This document shows positions 1 through 10,354 of a DNA stretch of 64,000 nt, one piece after another. The position numbers were made by a program, and so were the translations under genes. The notes under the pieces were generated by a model. The model was not told the DNA's origin. It did no database searches and saw nothing but the letters and a program-made list of their open reading frames with translations. The stretch's first letter is position 1. Each line of letters starts with the position of its first letter. The stretch is taken from the NCBI RefSeq assembly GCF_034366625.1, contig NZ_JAXMIH010000006.1:1-64000 (forward strand), in the 5' to 3' direction. The stretch is from Prosthecobacter sp. Lineage in GTDB: Bacteria; Verrucomicrobiota; Verrucomicrobiia; Verrucomicrobiales; Verrucomicrobiaceae.

Positions 1-43
1 TGGGCGCGCCCGCCACTTTGCGCGCCCCCCACAACACCACGCC

Positions 44-163
44 ATGTCCAAGAAAACCGCCGCCAAGCCCAGCCTGCACCGCAAACACAGCGCCATCGTC
101 GTTGATGGCGTGGAACGCGCGCCAAGCCGCGCCATGCTGCAAGCCGTGGGCTTCAAGCGCTAG
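44..163 (+). other. ilvD: Stranded 5' end of ilvD, ended by in-frame TAG
   Basis: The ATG at 44 opens a frame encoding the expected IlvD N-terminus (SRAMLQAVGFKR, then [11 protein letters not shown]), but codon 40, at 161-163, is TAG. The same frame continues without a shift into the main ilvD frame. With the amber codon read through, the protein would be 571 residues, the usual bacterial IlvD length. Family members normally have an acidic residue (E-D-F) here, so a single GAG-to-TAG change explains the break. It could be a true mutation, a sequencing error or amber recoding; the sequence alone cannot decide. Confidence 0.75.
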
Positions 164-205
164 GACTTCAAGAAGTCGCAGATCGGCATCGCCAGCCTGT
201 GGAGC

Positions 206-1759
<1,554 letters not shown>

Positions 1760-1891
1760 GGCAGCTCCAAGGCGTCAAATGATCTTCAAGAAGTGGTCAA
1801 AAGGTGTGTCATGGACCTCCTTGATCACGCGCTGATGAATTGGCCTTCATCTCCTTGAACTTTCCGACGCGTCCTGCGTCTGAAGTATGCC

Positions 1892-3160
1892 ATGCGTGTC
1901 CTGTTTTGTCTGCTGCTCCTGCTCCGCCCGATTCAGGCGGAGCAGTGCCTCGTGCTCGGGGACAGCCTGACAAAGGAGTATGAGGCGGAATTTCCGGGCT
2001 TGTATCCGCAGAATCCGGCTGCCTGGCAGGCGCGGAATTGGATTGAAATCCTGCATCAGCACCGCACGGACTGGTTCGACACCGGAACGTGGGATGTCTA
2101 TGCCGATGCGCGCGCCACCGGCCATGCTCATAACTGGGCCTTGCCCGGAGCGACGACTGGCGAGATCAAATCCATCCTCACCAATTTCTTCAACCAGTGG
2201 TGGGTCAACTCGCTGAAAAACCACATCCGCTATGATGTGGAACGCGTGGTCATCTTTGCCGGTGGCAATGATGCCGACAGCTATTACGCGAACCTTTACA
2301 ACGGACTCGTCGGTCCCGAGGTAACGAACCCGACGCTGAGCAATCTGCAATGGCTCGTGGGCTGGGTACGTGACCTGAATGCCACAGTTCCCATTATGCT
2401 CGTGAGCATACCGCATGTCGGTTGCACGCCGAAGATCCAGCAAGGCTACCCGACTGATGTTGTGAAGACCGCACGCGTCTCTACTGCCATGGATGCGCTG
2501 AATGCCAGCCTCGCCAGCTACGCACAGTCACAGGGCATCGGTTTCGCGCCAGGTGTGTATGAATTCACGAAGGCGCTGATCACACAGCCCTTCCGCATCA
2601 AGGGCATCGAGTTTTATCGTGTGGCGGATGCGGATGCCGGCACGCGTTATGCCTTTAGCGGCGACGGCTTTCATCCCAACACCTGTGCGCACACGAAGAT
2701 CGCGCAGTTGATCGTGGAAGCCTTCAATTCCAAGTATCCTAGCACACCGATTTCGCCGCTGGATGACGACTACATCATCACGAACGTACTGGGGCTCGAT
2801 CCCAACATCCCTTTCAACGAGTGGATGATCTCGCAAGGATCTACCGGTGCCTTCCATGACGATTCTGATGGCGATGGTGTGCCTAATTTATTGGAATTCG
2901 CGCTCGAAGGGTTCGCCGCTGACCACGCTGACACCGCAAACCTGCCTCAGCCGGTCATGCAAAGCGGCGCATTGACCCTAACCTACCGTCCGCGGGTGGT
3001 GTTCACCGAATGGGGCAGCCTGAAAGCTCAATCATCCCCCGATCTGGCCACATGGACCGACGTACCCGCCGCTCAAACCATGACGAATCCCGATGGAACT
3101 ATCACGGTGAACGCCGCCTTCATCAACCGGGGCTTTGTCCGCCTGAAGGCAGTGAAGTGA
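1892..3160 (+). CDS. Secreted SGNH/GDSL-family hydrolase
   Basis: This 422-residue protein starts with a short hydrophobic signal peptide (FCLLLLL, likely cut after IQA). SGNH blocks are visible: GDS in VLGDSLTKEY near residue 23, the GGND block near 126-129, and DGFHPN near 256 supplying the catalytic Asp-His pair. This predicts a serine esterase or lipase-like hydrolase acting outside the cytoplasm; the substrate is unknown. After the catalytic domain comes a linker with DSDGDGVPNLLEFAL, a calcium-binding-like motif common in secreted proteins of this phylum, and a C-terminal beta-rich tail. It ends 13 bp from the convergent export gene and sits about 130 bp after ilvD, apparently monocistronic. 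Confidence 0.85.
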   Translation: MRVLFCLLLLLRPIQAEQCLVLGDSLTKEYEAEFPGLYPQNPAAWQARNWIEILHQHRTDWFDTGTWDVYADARATGHAHNWALPGATTGEIKSILTNFFNQWWVNSLKNHIRYDVERVVIFAGGNDADSYYANLYNGLVGPEVTNPTLSNLQWLVGWVRDLNATVPIMLVSIPHVGCTPKIQQGYPTDVVKTARVSTAMDALNASLASYAQSQGIGFAPGVYEFTKALITQPFRIKGIEFYRVADADAGTRYAFSGDGFHPNTCAHTKIAQLIVEAFNSKYPSTPISPLDDDYIITNVLGLDPNIPFNEWMISQGSTGAFHDDSDGDGVPNLLEFALEGFAADHADTANLPQPVMQSGALTLTYRPRVVFTEWGSLKAQSSPDLATWTDVPAAQTMTNPDGTITVNAAFINRGFVRLKAVK

Positions 3161-3173
3161 TGCTGCCATGGCC

Positions 3174-3740
3174 TCACTCCGGCACGATGATCTGATCTTC
3201 GGGCTGGAGCTTGATGTCGCGCGCTGGATTGGCGCTGATGTCCTTGAGGTTGACCTCGGTGGTGACACCGTCGCGAATCAGTTTGGTGCGGCTGGGGTGG
3301 GCAAAGTCAGAGAAACCTTTCGCTACACTCACGGCTTTCATAATGGTCATACCAGAGTTGTAAGGCACCGGGCCGTTCTGTTTACAGCCGCTGACGACAT
3401 AGACCATTCGGGACGGAGCCTCGCCACCATCAATCGAAATGGTGACGGTAGGACGCGTGTAAACTTCGCGCTCGATGTAGGCTTGCTCAATGGCACGTTG
3501 AAGCACGGAAGGCTTGAGACCAGCGGCTCGAACCTCGCCGATATGCACCAGATTGATGGTGCCACCATCACTGACGCTGTACACCTTGCTGATCTGGGTG
3601 ACGTCAGCGTCGGGAATCCTGCCGATGGAGAGGGCGATCCGATCACCAGATTTGAGCGCGAGTTCGCTGTTCTGTCCCTGAACAGAATTCAGCACAAGCG
3701 TAGAGGCAGCAAGAATGCAAAGGAGAAGTCGCGTGTTCAT
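3174..3740 (-). CDS. Polysaccharide export protein (Poly_export + SLBB), copy 1
   Basis: This 188-residue secreted protein has a signal peptide ending near VQG-Q, then a Wza-type polysaccharide export domain (about 25-100) and an SLBB-like domain (about 105-188) ending in DQIIVPE. Wza proteins form periplasmic and outer-membrane exit channels for exopolysaccharide. It is much shorter than E. coli Wza (about 380 residues) and lacks a lipobox Cys at the cleavage site. The start was set at MNTRLLL because the longer frame adds a non-signal leader. It is the last gene of the minus-strand export operon and a tandem paralog of its upstream neighbour, with identical length and a nearly identical last 35 residues. 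Confidence 0.85.
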   Translation of the reverse strand: MNTRLLLCILAASTLVLNSVQGQNSELALKSGDRIALSIGRIPDADVTQISKVYSVSDGGTINLVHIGEVRAAGLKPSVLQRAIEQAYIEREVYTRPTVTISIDGGEAPSRMVYVVSGCKQNGPVPYNSGMTIMKAVSVAKGFSDFAHPSRTKLIRDGVTTEVNLKDISANPARDIKLQPEDQIIVPE

Positions 3741-3766
3741 TGCCGTATCATTGGTTGTAATCAAAA

Positions 3767-4333
3767 TCACTCCGGCACGATAATCTGATCTTCGGGCTGG
3801 AGCTTGATGTCACGCGCTGGATTGGCGCTGATGTCCTTGAGATTGACCTCGGTAGTGACGCCGTCGCGGATGAGTTTGGTCTTGCTGGGCTTGGCGAAGG
3901 GGGTGAAACCGCCTGCGGCGCCGACGGCCTTGAGGATGGTCATGCCGGAATTCCACGGAATGGGACCGTTCTTGCCACAGCCGCTGATGACATAGACCAT
4001 GCGGGCGGTGGCCGCGCTGTCATCGGTGGAGACAGTGACAGTGGGACGTGTGTATATTTCGCGGGCAACGTAGGTCTGCTCGATGGTGCGCTGAAGCGTG
4101 GAGGGCTTGAGACCGGCGGCACGAACTTCGCCGATATGGAGGAGATTGACGGTGCCGCTGTCGCTGATGGTGTACACCTTGCTGATCTGCGGCACTTCGT
4201 TGTCGGGAATACCGCCGATGGAGATGGTCACGCGGTCGTTGGCCTTGAGGGCGAGTTCGCCGTTCTGGGCGTGTGCCGGAGCCAACACGAATGCGCATGC
4301 GGCGAGGATGCAGGAGAAAAGGTGTGTTTTCAT
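3767..4333 (-). CDS. Polysaccharide export protein (Poly_export + SLBB), copy 2
   Basis: This is the second of two tandem 188-residue export proteins, 26 bp from its paralog. It has a signal peptide (MKTHLFSCILAACAF, cleaved near AHA-Q), a Poly_export domain with GEVRAAGLKPS, then one SLBB-like domain. The open frame extends far upstream inside the BY-kinase gene in another frame, so the start was placed at the signal peptide. The stretch from TKLIRDG to the end is shared with copy 1, while N-terminal parts differ at many positions, suggesting duplication followed by divergence or local gene conversion. The role inferred from family and operon is outer-membrane or periplasmic export of an exopolysaccharide with the adjacent co-polymerase. 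Confidence 0.85.
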   Translation of the reverse strand: MKTHLFSCILAACAFVLAPAHAQNGELALKANDRVTISIGGIPDNEVPQISKVYTISDSGTVNLLHIGEVRAAGLKPSTLQRTIEQTYVAREIYTRPTVTVSTDDSAATARMVYVISGCGKNGPIPWNSGMTILKAVGAAGGFTPFAKPSKTKLIRDGVTTEVNLKDISANPARDIKLQPEDQIIVPE

Positions 4334-4358
4334 AACGGTGGTGGTGATTGAGGAGGGT

Positions 4359-6557
4359 CTAAAAAACATCGTCGCCATCCAAACGCGCGAGCGGCTGTGG
4401 AGTGCCCAGAGCGGGAGCGGTGGTTTCGGTGCGGATCTTGCGGCGACGTGACTTGCCGCTCTGGCCGCTGCCAGGGGTGTTGGTAGGCGAGTAGTAAGTG
4501 TAGTAGCTGGTGTAGTACTGGTATTGGGCGTCGCTGCGGAGATCGACGTTGTTGAGGACGACACCGATGACCTTGCCGCCGACGTTTTCGACACTCTGTT
4601 TGACGCGCATGAGCATATGGCGAGGCAGCTTGCGGTGCTGTACAACGATCATGGTCATGTCGGCCATGTTGGCGAGCACGGAGGCGTCGCTAACACCGAG
4701 GATGGGCGGCGAGTCGATCAAAACGAGGTCGAAGCGGCTTTTCACATCGGCGATGAGATCGACCATGCGCTGGGAGTTGAGCAGACCAGCGCTGTCGGCG
4801 GGCAACAGGCCACTGGGAAGAAAGAACAAGTTTTCGACTTGGGTGCGAATAACGACATCTTCGAGGCGGATGTCGGTGGTGAGGTAATTCGTAAGGCCGG
4901 TGGCATGGCTGACATCGAAATACGTGTGCATGCTGGGGCGGCGCAGATCGGCATCAATGAGCAGGACATTGTAGCCGCCTTGGGCGCAGACGTAGGCGAG
5001 ATTCACCATGGTGGTGGATTTCCCCTCCCCTGCCCCGCCACTGACGACGCTGAGGCAGTTGGCGTCGGCTGACTTGCGGTTGAATTCGATGTTCGTGCGC
5101 AGAATCCGGTAGGCCTCGGCATCGGGATTGAAGCCACTGGAACGATGCAGCACACCGACCCCCTTTGGCACCACGGCAAGCACGGGAACGCCGAGGAAGC
5201 GCTCGACATCATCAAGATTCTTCACCGTGGTGTCCATGTACTCGAGGAAGAAGGCGAGACCGAGGCCGAACATGAGACCAAGCACTCCACCCAGCGCGAG
5301 GTGCAGCGGCACATTCGGCTTGGCGGGTTTTCCCTCGGGTTCCGCCTCTGAGTAGATGGTGGCAGGGGATTTCACGAGTTCGATGCCCGCCTTTTCCTCG
5401 AAGAAGCGCGAGCGCATCTTGACGAGCAGGTCTTCGAGATAAGTGACCTCGTCCTTGGCAGTCTTGTACTCGTTGTAGAGCGACTGCATGTTCATGATCT
5501 CCTCTTTGGCGTCGTCGTTGTAGGTCTGGAGCGACTGGCGCTTCTTTTTGGCACCATCGAGCCGGTTTTGGAGCCCCGCGACGTGCGCCTTGGCCGCTCC
5601 TAGAATGAGAGCCTTGTATTGGGTGACCTGGCTGTCCACGCTGAGCACTTGGGGATGCATGCGACCACGGCCCTCGTTGATCAGCCCCTCACGGGCCACT
5701 TGCAGTTCCTGGAGCTTCGAGGTCATCGTCGCGATGTTTTGATTCTCCAGTTTGAGGCCGGAAGCCTGGGCAATCAGATCATCGGAGCTGAGATTGGCAA
5801 TCTGGTCGATCTCGGTCTGCAAGGTGAGGATGTCCTGATCAGACTGCATGAGCAATTGCTCGCGTGACATCTGCATGTTTTCTTCCGAGGTGCGAATGTC
5901 GCTGCCTGGATTGAGCGAACTGCCGCCGCCGACGATCCAATCGCCGACGATGCCGGCTTTGCGCTTGGCTTCTTGTGAGCGCAACTGGGCCTGACGTCGC
6001 AGATCTTCCTGATCAGAGATTTGCTGCTGAAGAACCGTGAGAGCTTTCTGCTTTTTTTCGCCCTCGATGTTGTTGCGCTGCGCCATGTAACTTTTAGCAA
6101 TTTCATTGGCAATGGTGGCCGCGAGTTGAGAATCCTGGTCGTAATAATCAATAATAACAAAGTCCGAACGCAGCATGGACTGCGTCTCAAGGTTGGCGCG
6201 CAGACGGGCCAGCGCGGCCTGGCGGTTGGGCAGCTCCCAGCGCTTGGCGAGTTCGAGTTTTTCGATAACCGGATAGAGCGTGGTGGGCTTGGTGATCGTC
6301 TCAAACTGCGTTTTGATATATTCTTGGGTGAAGGCAAGACTGTCTCCACGGTTTTTGTCGAACACATTGATATCCTGCGTGATGCGCTCGATGGTCATCT
6401 CGACATGTCCGCGATACTTGCGCGGCATGATGTAAGTGAGCACTGCGGCAGCAGCAAAAATGAGGAGGAAGGAAAGCGAGATGAGTCCAAACCGATTTTT
6501 GACCACCTGCCAGGTGTCCATCGCATGCTTTTGCAGTTCTGTGCCTGACTCGTTCAT
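4359..6557 (-). CDS. Wzc-like polysaccharide co-polymerase with BY-kinase domain
   Basis: This 732-residue inner-membrane protein has a Wzz-type chain-length domain between two membrane helices (about 23-45 and 415-435), with long coiled-coil segments in the periplasmic part (about 150-370). The cytoplasmic bacterial tyrosine kinase domain follows: Walker A GGAGEGKSTT near 508, Walker A' LLIDADLRRP near 535, and Walker B LVLIDSPP near 612. A C-terminal tyrosine cluster (YQYYTSYYTYY, near 680-690) is the expected autophosphorylation site. By family knowledge, cycles of phosphorylation control assembly and length of the exported polymer. It is transcribed with the two SLBB proteins downstream and the outer-membrane barrel upstream. 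No separate phosphatase gene is visible. Confidence 0.93.
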   Translation of the reverse strand: MNESGTELQKHAMDTWQVVKNRFGLISLSFLLIFAAAAVLTYIMPRKYRGHVEMTIERITQDINVFDKNRGDSLAFTQEYIKTQFETITKPTTLYPVIEKLELAKRWELPNRQAALARLRANLETQSMLRSDFVIIDYYDQDSQLAATIANEIAKSYMAQRNNIEGEKKQKALTVLQQQISDQEDLRRQAQLRSQEAKRKAGIVGDWIVGGGSSLNPGSDIRTSEENMQMSREQLLMQSDQDILTLQTEIDQIANLSSDDLIAQASGLKLENQNIATMTSKLQELQVAREGLINEGRGRMHPQVLSVDSQVTQYKALILGAAKAHVAGLQNRLDGAKKKRQSLQTYNDDAKEEIMNMQSLYNEYKTAKDEVTYLEDLLVKMRSRFFEEKAGIELVKSPATIYSEAEPEGKPAKPNVPLHLALGGVLGLMFGLGLAFFLEYMDTTVKNLDDVERFLGVPVLAVVPKGVGVLHRSSGFNPDAEAYRILRTNIEFNRKSADANCLSVVSGGAGEGKSTTMVNLAYVCAQGGYNVLLIDADLRRPSMHTYFDVSHATGLTNYLTTDIRLEDVVIRTQVENLFFLPSGLLPADSAGLLNSQRMVDLIADVKSRFDLVLIDSPPILGVSDASVLANMADMTMIVVQHRKLPRHMLMRVKQSVENVGGKVIGVVLNNVDLRSDAQYQYYTSYYTYYSPTNTPGSGQSGKSRRRKIRTETTAPALGTPQPLARLDGDDVF

Positions 6558-6679
6558 GCCTGCTTGGGTGAAAGTAGTTTGGAGAGGTTAAGAAAGTGGT
6601 CTGGAAATGCCGCCAGCGGGAGATTCGTGGTGTCCGAAACTGCCCGCCGGCGGATTGGGTGTCTGGCTGTTGGGGGGAC

Positions 6680-7885
6680 TTAGAAAGTGGCCGTGGCGCC
6701 GAGTGAGACGCGATGGCGGTCAAATTCACGCAACGCGTCGTCCGACTGTAGCGTGGAGAAGGAGTAGTTGGCGTTCAGATTGAGGTTTTCGAGGAGTTGA
6801 TAGCCAATCCCAGTGGAGAGCAGCGCAGAGTGTTCGTTCACGTCTGTTCCGGTGGTGCCGTTGTCGAACTGGCTGAACGCGTAGGATGCGCTTGCGTTGG
6901 CACTAAGCCGCTTGGTGAAGTAGTGGCTTATCTGAAGACCCGTGTTCAAGCCATAGCGGCTGTTGAAGGCGGCGAGTTCGGCCCCATTGAAGCCAAGCGC
7001 CGCAAACCAGCGCACCATGGTCTGTCGTGCAACCGCGTAATTGAGGGCGGCTTCTGCATAAGGAGCCGTCTTGCTCACGCGGTCTGAATCGTAGAACTCA
7101 GCACCACCACGCACTGACCCAGACATGCGCTCACTCCAGGCGTGATCGACTCCGAGCAAGGCAAACTGGGAGGTGTAGTTCTTGTCCGCTCGCGTGGCAT
7201 AAGTGGCCATGCGATAGCGATATTCCGCCGTCAGACTCGTGCGTTTGGAAATAGCATAAGCGAACTGCTGGGCGAACAGATGCGTGTAGCGATCCTCAGG
7301 ATCGGCCACCAAATCGTCCTGGTAGCCGATGCCATCAAGCGTATACGAGGTTGTGGTGGAGAGGCGTGGAGACCAAGCATAGCTGACGTTGAAATTGTTG
7401 TAGCCATACAGGTACTGTCCGTTCCAAAGCGTCGTGGACGCACCATACCCAAAAGCCGTGCCAGGATCCACGCCGTAGGTGGCATAGAAGTTATTGCTGA
7501 TCTTGAGACGCTCAGAGAACCGGTGCTCAAAATTGAAGGTTCCACGGGCATTGTAAAATGTGCCGCCAAAGCGTGGCACGCCGTCAATGTAATGGATGAC
7601 ACTGGTGTCGAGATTAAAACTCCAAGGTGTCGTGCGGTCAGGATTCGTATAAGCCGCTCCCACGCCACCCTGCACATACCAAGACTCAATGTCTTGCACG
7701 AGCGGAGAATTCACTCTGTATTTGAGGAAGTCATATCCACCCTGCCCTGTGAATGAAAATGTGAGCGGCTGTTCAGTCTTGAAATCCGCCGAGTAGTTCT
7801 GAATCGCCACCAACCCCTGGCCCCTAAGTGCGGCAGGGCTGAGCACAGCGGCTGCCAGAATCAGCATTGCAAATCGGAAGTTCAT
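6680..7885 (-). CDS. Outer-membrane beta-barrel protein of the EPS operon
   Basis: This 401-residue protein has a signal peptide (residues 1-22, cleaved near LRG-Q), many alternating amphipathic strands rich in Tyr, Asn and Ser, and a C-terminal Phe, all typical of outer-membrane barrels. Its first residues after cleavage and repeated strand pattern (for example RLKISNNFYATYGV and RLSANASASYAFSQF) suggest 14-18 strands. It lies between the Cys-rich secreted protein and the BY-kinase co-polymerase. In comparable exopolysaccharide operons such a barrel serves as a secretin-like pore partner for short SLBB proteins that do not span the outer membrane; that role is inferred from context. No specific family was recognised. 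Confidence 0.75.
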   Translation of the reverse strand: MNFRFAMLILAAAVLSPAALRGQGLVAIQNYSADFKTEQPLTFSFTGQGGYDFLKYRVNSPLVQDIESWYVQGGVGAAYTNPDRTTPWSFNLDTSVIHYIDGVPRFGGTFYNARGTFNFEHRFSERLKISNNFYATYGVDPGTAFGYGASTTLWNGQYLYGYNNFNVSYAWSPRLSTTTSYTLDGIGYQDDLVADPEDRYTHLFAQQFAYAISKRTSLTAEYRYRMATYATRADKNYTSQFALLGVDHAWSERMSGSVRGGAEFYDSDRVSKTAPYAEAALNYAVARQTMVRWFAALGFNGAELAAFNSRYGLNTGLQISHYFTKRLSANASASYAFSQFDNGTTGTDVNEHSALLSTGIGYQLLENLNLNANYSFSTLQSDDALREFDRHRVSLGATATF

Positions 7886-7943
7886 GGTGGTGAAGATCGG
7901 CGGTGGGTATGAGGAACAGTGGAGGAATTACCCCGCAGTTTCG

Positions 7944-8504
7944 TCATGGAGTGGCTGCAGCCGGCGACACCGGATCACAGCAGCAGCGGTAGGTGGGATC
8001 ACACGGAAGCGGACCAGAGGAAGGTGGCTGGATGAGGTACACACCTCGGATGCTGGCCGGGATGAAGAAATCCTCTTCCTGAACCGGAATAACAGGATTT
8101 TTGCTTGGGTTTTTGTCCGCGACAGTCACTGGACGCACAACCTCATCGACAGGAGCCACGGCTGCCAGTCCTGGAACCACCGAGATTGCAGCCTCGTTGA
8201 TAACCGCAGCCATTTTGGGTGCCACTGAAACAGCGGTTTGAACGATCTGACCCGCAAGCGTCGCATCTGCCTTGGAGGCAGTGATTGCCGCTTTCACGAT
8301 GTCAGCCGCGCAGCCTTCGTTAATAACAAGAGCGTCTTCGACGACCATTAGGACCTTGGAGGGGTCTTTTTCGACAGCGACCCGGACGTCGTTGGAGATT
8401 TCCGTGCAGTTGCCCGTTGATTGCGCCGTGCCAACGGGGGCAAAGGCAAGCATAAACATGCAGGTAAAAGCACTCGCAATGCGAGAAATGAATACAGCTT
8501 TCAT
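7944..8504 (-). CDS. Hypothetical secreted protein with Cys-rich tail
   Basis: This 186-residue protein has a signal peptide (about 1-27, cleaved near TAQ). The mature part has an Ala/Val-rich helical core with paired Cys (NCTEI near residue 32, EGCAAD near 64) and a short proline-rich C-terminus containing CDPTYRCCCDP. The core recalls small all-helical secreted domains with repeated VxxAxxxxP units, but no family was identified. It is the first gene of the minus-strand export operon, 58 bp upstream of the barrel gene and just after tRNA-Gly. A periplasmic or surface role linked to polysaccharide export is only suggested by position. Confidence 0.6.
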   Translation of the reverse strand: MKAVFISRIASAFTCMFMLAFAPVGTAQSTGNCTEISNDVRVAVEKDPSKVLMVVEDALVINEGCAADIVKAAITASKADATLAGQIVQTAVSVAPKMAAVINEAAISVVPGLAAVAPVDEVVRPVTVADKNPSKNPVIPVQEEDFFIPASIRGVYLIQPPSSGPLPCDPTYRCCCDPVSPAAATP

Positions 8505-8549
8505 AAGCGGCTTTGAATTTTAGATTTACAGGAATGAACGTGTTCTCAG

Positions 8550-8620
8550 AGCGGGTAGTGGGAATCGAACCCACATGGCCAGCGTGGAAGGCTGGAACTT
8601 TACCATTAAGCTATACCCGC
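8550..8620 (-). tRNA. tRNA-Gly (anticodon UCC)
   Basis: The minus strand folds as a cloverleaf: acceptor arm GCGGGTA pairs with TACCCGC, the T-loop carries GTTCGATTC, and the anticodon arm CCAGC-CTTCCAC-GCTGG has TCC in the loop. The discriminator base is U at 8550, and no CCA is encoded. A plausible promoter lies just upstream (8631-8660). Confidence 0.95.
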
Positions 8621-8630
8621 AATTAATGTT

Positions 8631-8660
8631 ATAGTAACACGTAACATCCTGCTGCCGCAA
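8631..8660 (-). promoter_or_regulatory. Candidate sigma-70-type promoter of tRNA-Gly
   Basis: On the minus strand TTGCGG (8660-8655) is followed after 18 bases by TACTAT (8636-8631), about 10 bases before the first base of the mature tRNA. Spacing and position fit a housekeeping promoter with a very short leader. This is a visual match only. Confidence 0.4.
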
Positions 8661-8855
8661 GATATTTTTAGAATTAACAGGAAGTTTTTGAAATTTCAGA
8701 ATGACTGATGGATTCAGAACTCGGAATTTTCAGATCCTTCGCTTTTTAACTCTATCTGGTTAATTAGCACGCCTGAGCGAGCTGGCAAGTGTCGTCATGA
8801 GGGGATTTTCCGAACCCATTCACGCGCCCCCTCTTCGTATGCCATTCATTTGTAA

Positions 8856-10310
8856 TTACTTAAGCTGCTTCACTGTAGCTTTGACAGGCTCATAATCCTC
8901 GCCATTCAGGCTCCGAACCACGTTTTCGAGCCAATCTTCGAGGCTTTTCTGCATTTCAGGCACCCGCTCCGGCTGCTCAGCCAAAAGAACGGTGCTTTCG
9001 TCGGGGTCATTCGCAAGGTTGTAGAGTTCCCAACTCAGTTCATGAGTCTGCTTGTTCTCGATACGGTGCAGTTTCCAAGGCCAATCAAGCCAGGCGGCAT
9101 GGCCGGGAAAAGTGTTCAGCGGGACAGGATCGCCGATTTTCCCAGCATCTGGGCGGACACGTGCTGGATCGTTGGGCTCCTCACCCCGGGATTGAGCGGC
9201 AAGAAGCTCGTCCATCCAAGCCTTGGAAGGCGTGCCAATGCCTTTGGTGCCCGATTCCCAAAAACCGATCGGACGACTGCGCTGCTGCTCCTGACCTGTC
9301 AGTAGCGGCATGAGGTCGATGCCATCCAACAGCGGCTGCCTTTCTATGGCCACTCCAGTGATTCCAAGTACGGTGGGATAGATGTCGGAAGTGACACAAG
9401 GGGCTTTGATGACTTTGGGTTCACGAAAGGCAGCCGGCCATTCAAGCAAAGCGGGAACTGCAAGGCCCCCCTCGTAGATCTGTCCTTTGAAACCGCGACG
9501 CCCACCAGCAGATCCCACCTTCGGCAATGCACCATTGTCGCTGCAATACCACAACAGTGTGTCTTCACGCAGATCGAGTTCACGCAGCTCGGTCCTCAAT
9601 CTGCCAAAGGCGCGATCCATGGCCGTGATCTCGCCATAGAAGTTCTGCTGTTTCTCGGGAAGTCCCGCATAGTGCGCCTTGTCTGCTTCCAAAGCCTGAT
9701 GCGGATCATGCGGCGACCCAAACCAGACCACGGCGAGAAAACGCTGCTTCTGACCCGCACAGCGACGGATGAATTTCAATGCTTCCTCCACGGTGACGTC
9801 GGAGCTGTCGCCTTTGAACGGCACCGCCCTGCCCTCCACGCTGAGCACCGGATCAAGGTCGAAAAAATTGGGAGAGGAAACCCATTCATCGAATCCGCTG
9901 GCTCCAGGGCTGACCGGACTGGCTTTTTGCACGGAACCCAGGTGCCATTTGCCGAAATGCCCCGTCGCATAACCCGCTGTCTTCAGCGCCTCCGCGATCG
10001 TGGTCTCCTGTGGCCGCAATGAATGCCCCCAGGAGAAGCAGCCGAAGCGATTTGGCGTGCGTCCTGTCATCACGCTTCCACGCGTCGGTGAGCAAACCGG
10101 TGCCGCGGCGTGAAACTGGTCAAATCGGATGCCCTCTTTTGCCATCGCATCAAAATTCGGCGTCTTGAGATGCGGATGACCGTTGTAAGCCATGTCACCC
10201 CAACCTTGATCATCCGCCATCACGAGCACGATGTTCGGCGCACCGGCCGCGGCGGCATGACAAGTGACTAAGAGCCAAAAACAGCCGCCCCAGATCAAAA
10301 AACATTTCAT
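8856..10310 (-). CDS. Secreted arylsulfatase-family enzyme
   Basis: This 484-residue type I sulfatase has a signal peptide (about 1-22), the metal-binding segment MADDQGWGD near residue 31, and the signature CSPTR at 73-77, where the Cys would be converted to formylglycine. A second metal-site region (WYCSDNGALPK) and the C-terminal sulfatase subdomain are present. It would hydrolyse sulfate esters in the periplasm or outside the cell; the substrate, perhaps a sulfated polysaccharide, cannot be read from sequence. Secreted sulfatases are frequent in this phylum. No formylglycine-generating enzyme or carbohydrate-degradation gene is adjacent; the next gene on the same strand is a Nudix hydrolase 44 bp away. 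Confidence 0.93.
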   Translation of the reverse strand: MKCFLIWGGCFWLLVTCHAAAAGAPNIVLVMADDQGWGDMAYNGHPHLKTPNFDAMAKEGIRFDQFHAAAPVCSPTRGSVMTGRTPNRFGCFSWGHSLRPQETTIAEALKTAGYATGHFGKWHLGSVQKASPVSPGASGFDEWVSSPNFFDLDPVLSVEGRAVPFKGDSSDVTVEEALKFIRRCAGQKQRFLAVVWFGSPHDPHQALEADKAHYAGLPEKQQNFYGEITAMDRAFGRLRTELRELDLREDTLLWYCSDNGALPKVGSAGGRRGFKGQIYEGGLAVPALLEWPAAFREPKVIKAPCVTSDIYPTVLGITGVAIERQPLLDGIDLMPLLTGQEQQRSRPIGFWESGTKGIGTPSKAWMDELLAAQSRGEEPNDPARVRPDAGKIGDPVPLNTFPGHAAWLDWPWKLHRIENKQTHELSWELYNLANDPDESTVLLAEQPERVPEMQKSLEDWLENVVRSLNGEDYEPVKATVKQLK

Positions 10311-10354
10311 GACCAGATGATAACCAGGGTCCCGGTCGCTCTGAAATCAAAAAA

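Noticed and set aside
8631-8855. Further genes in the gap after tRNA-Gly
   Set aside because: No frame of useful length with a start signal; only the possible tRNA promoter is supported.
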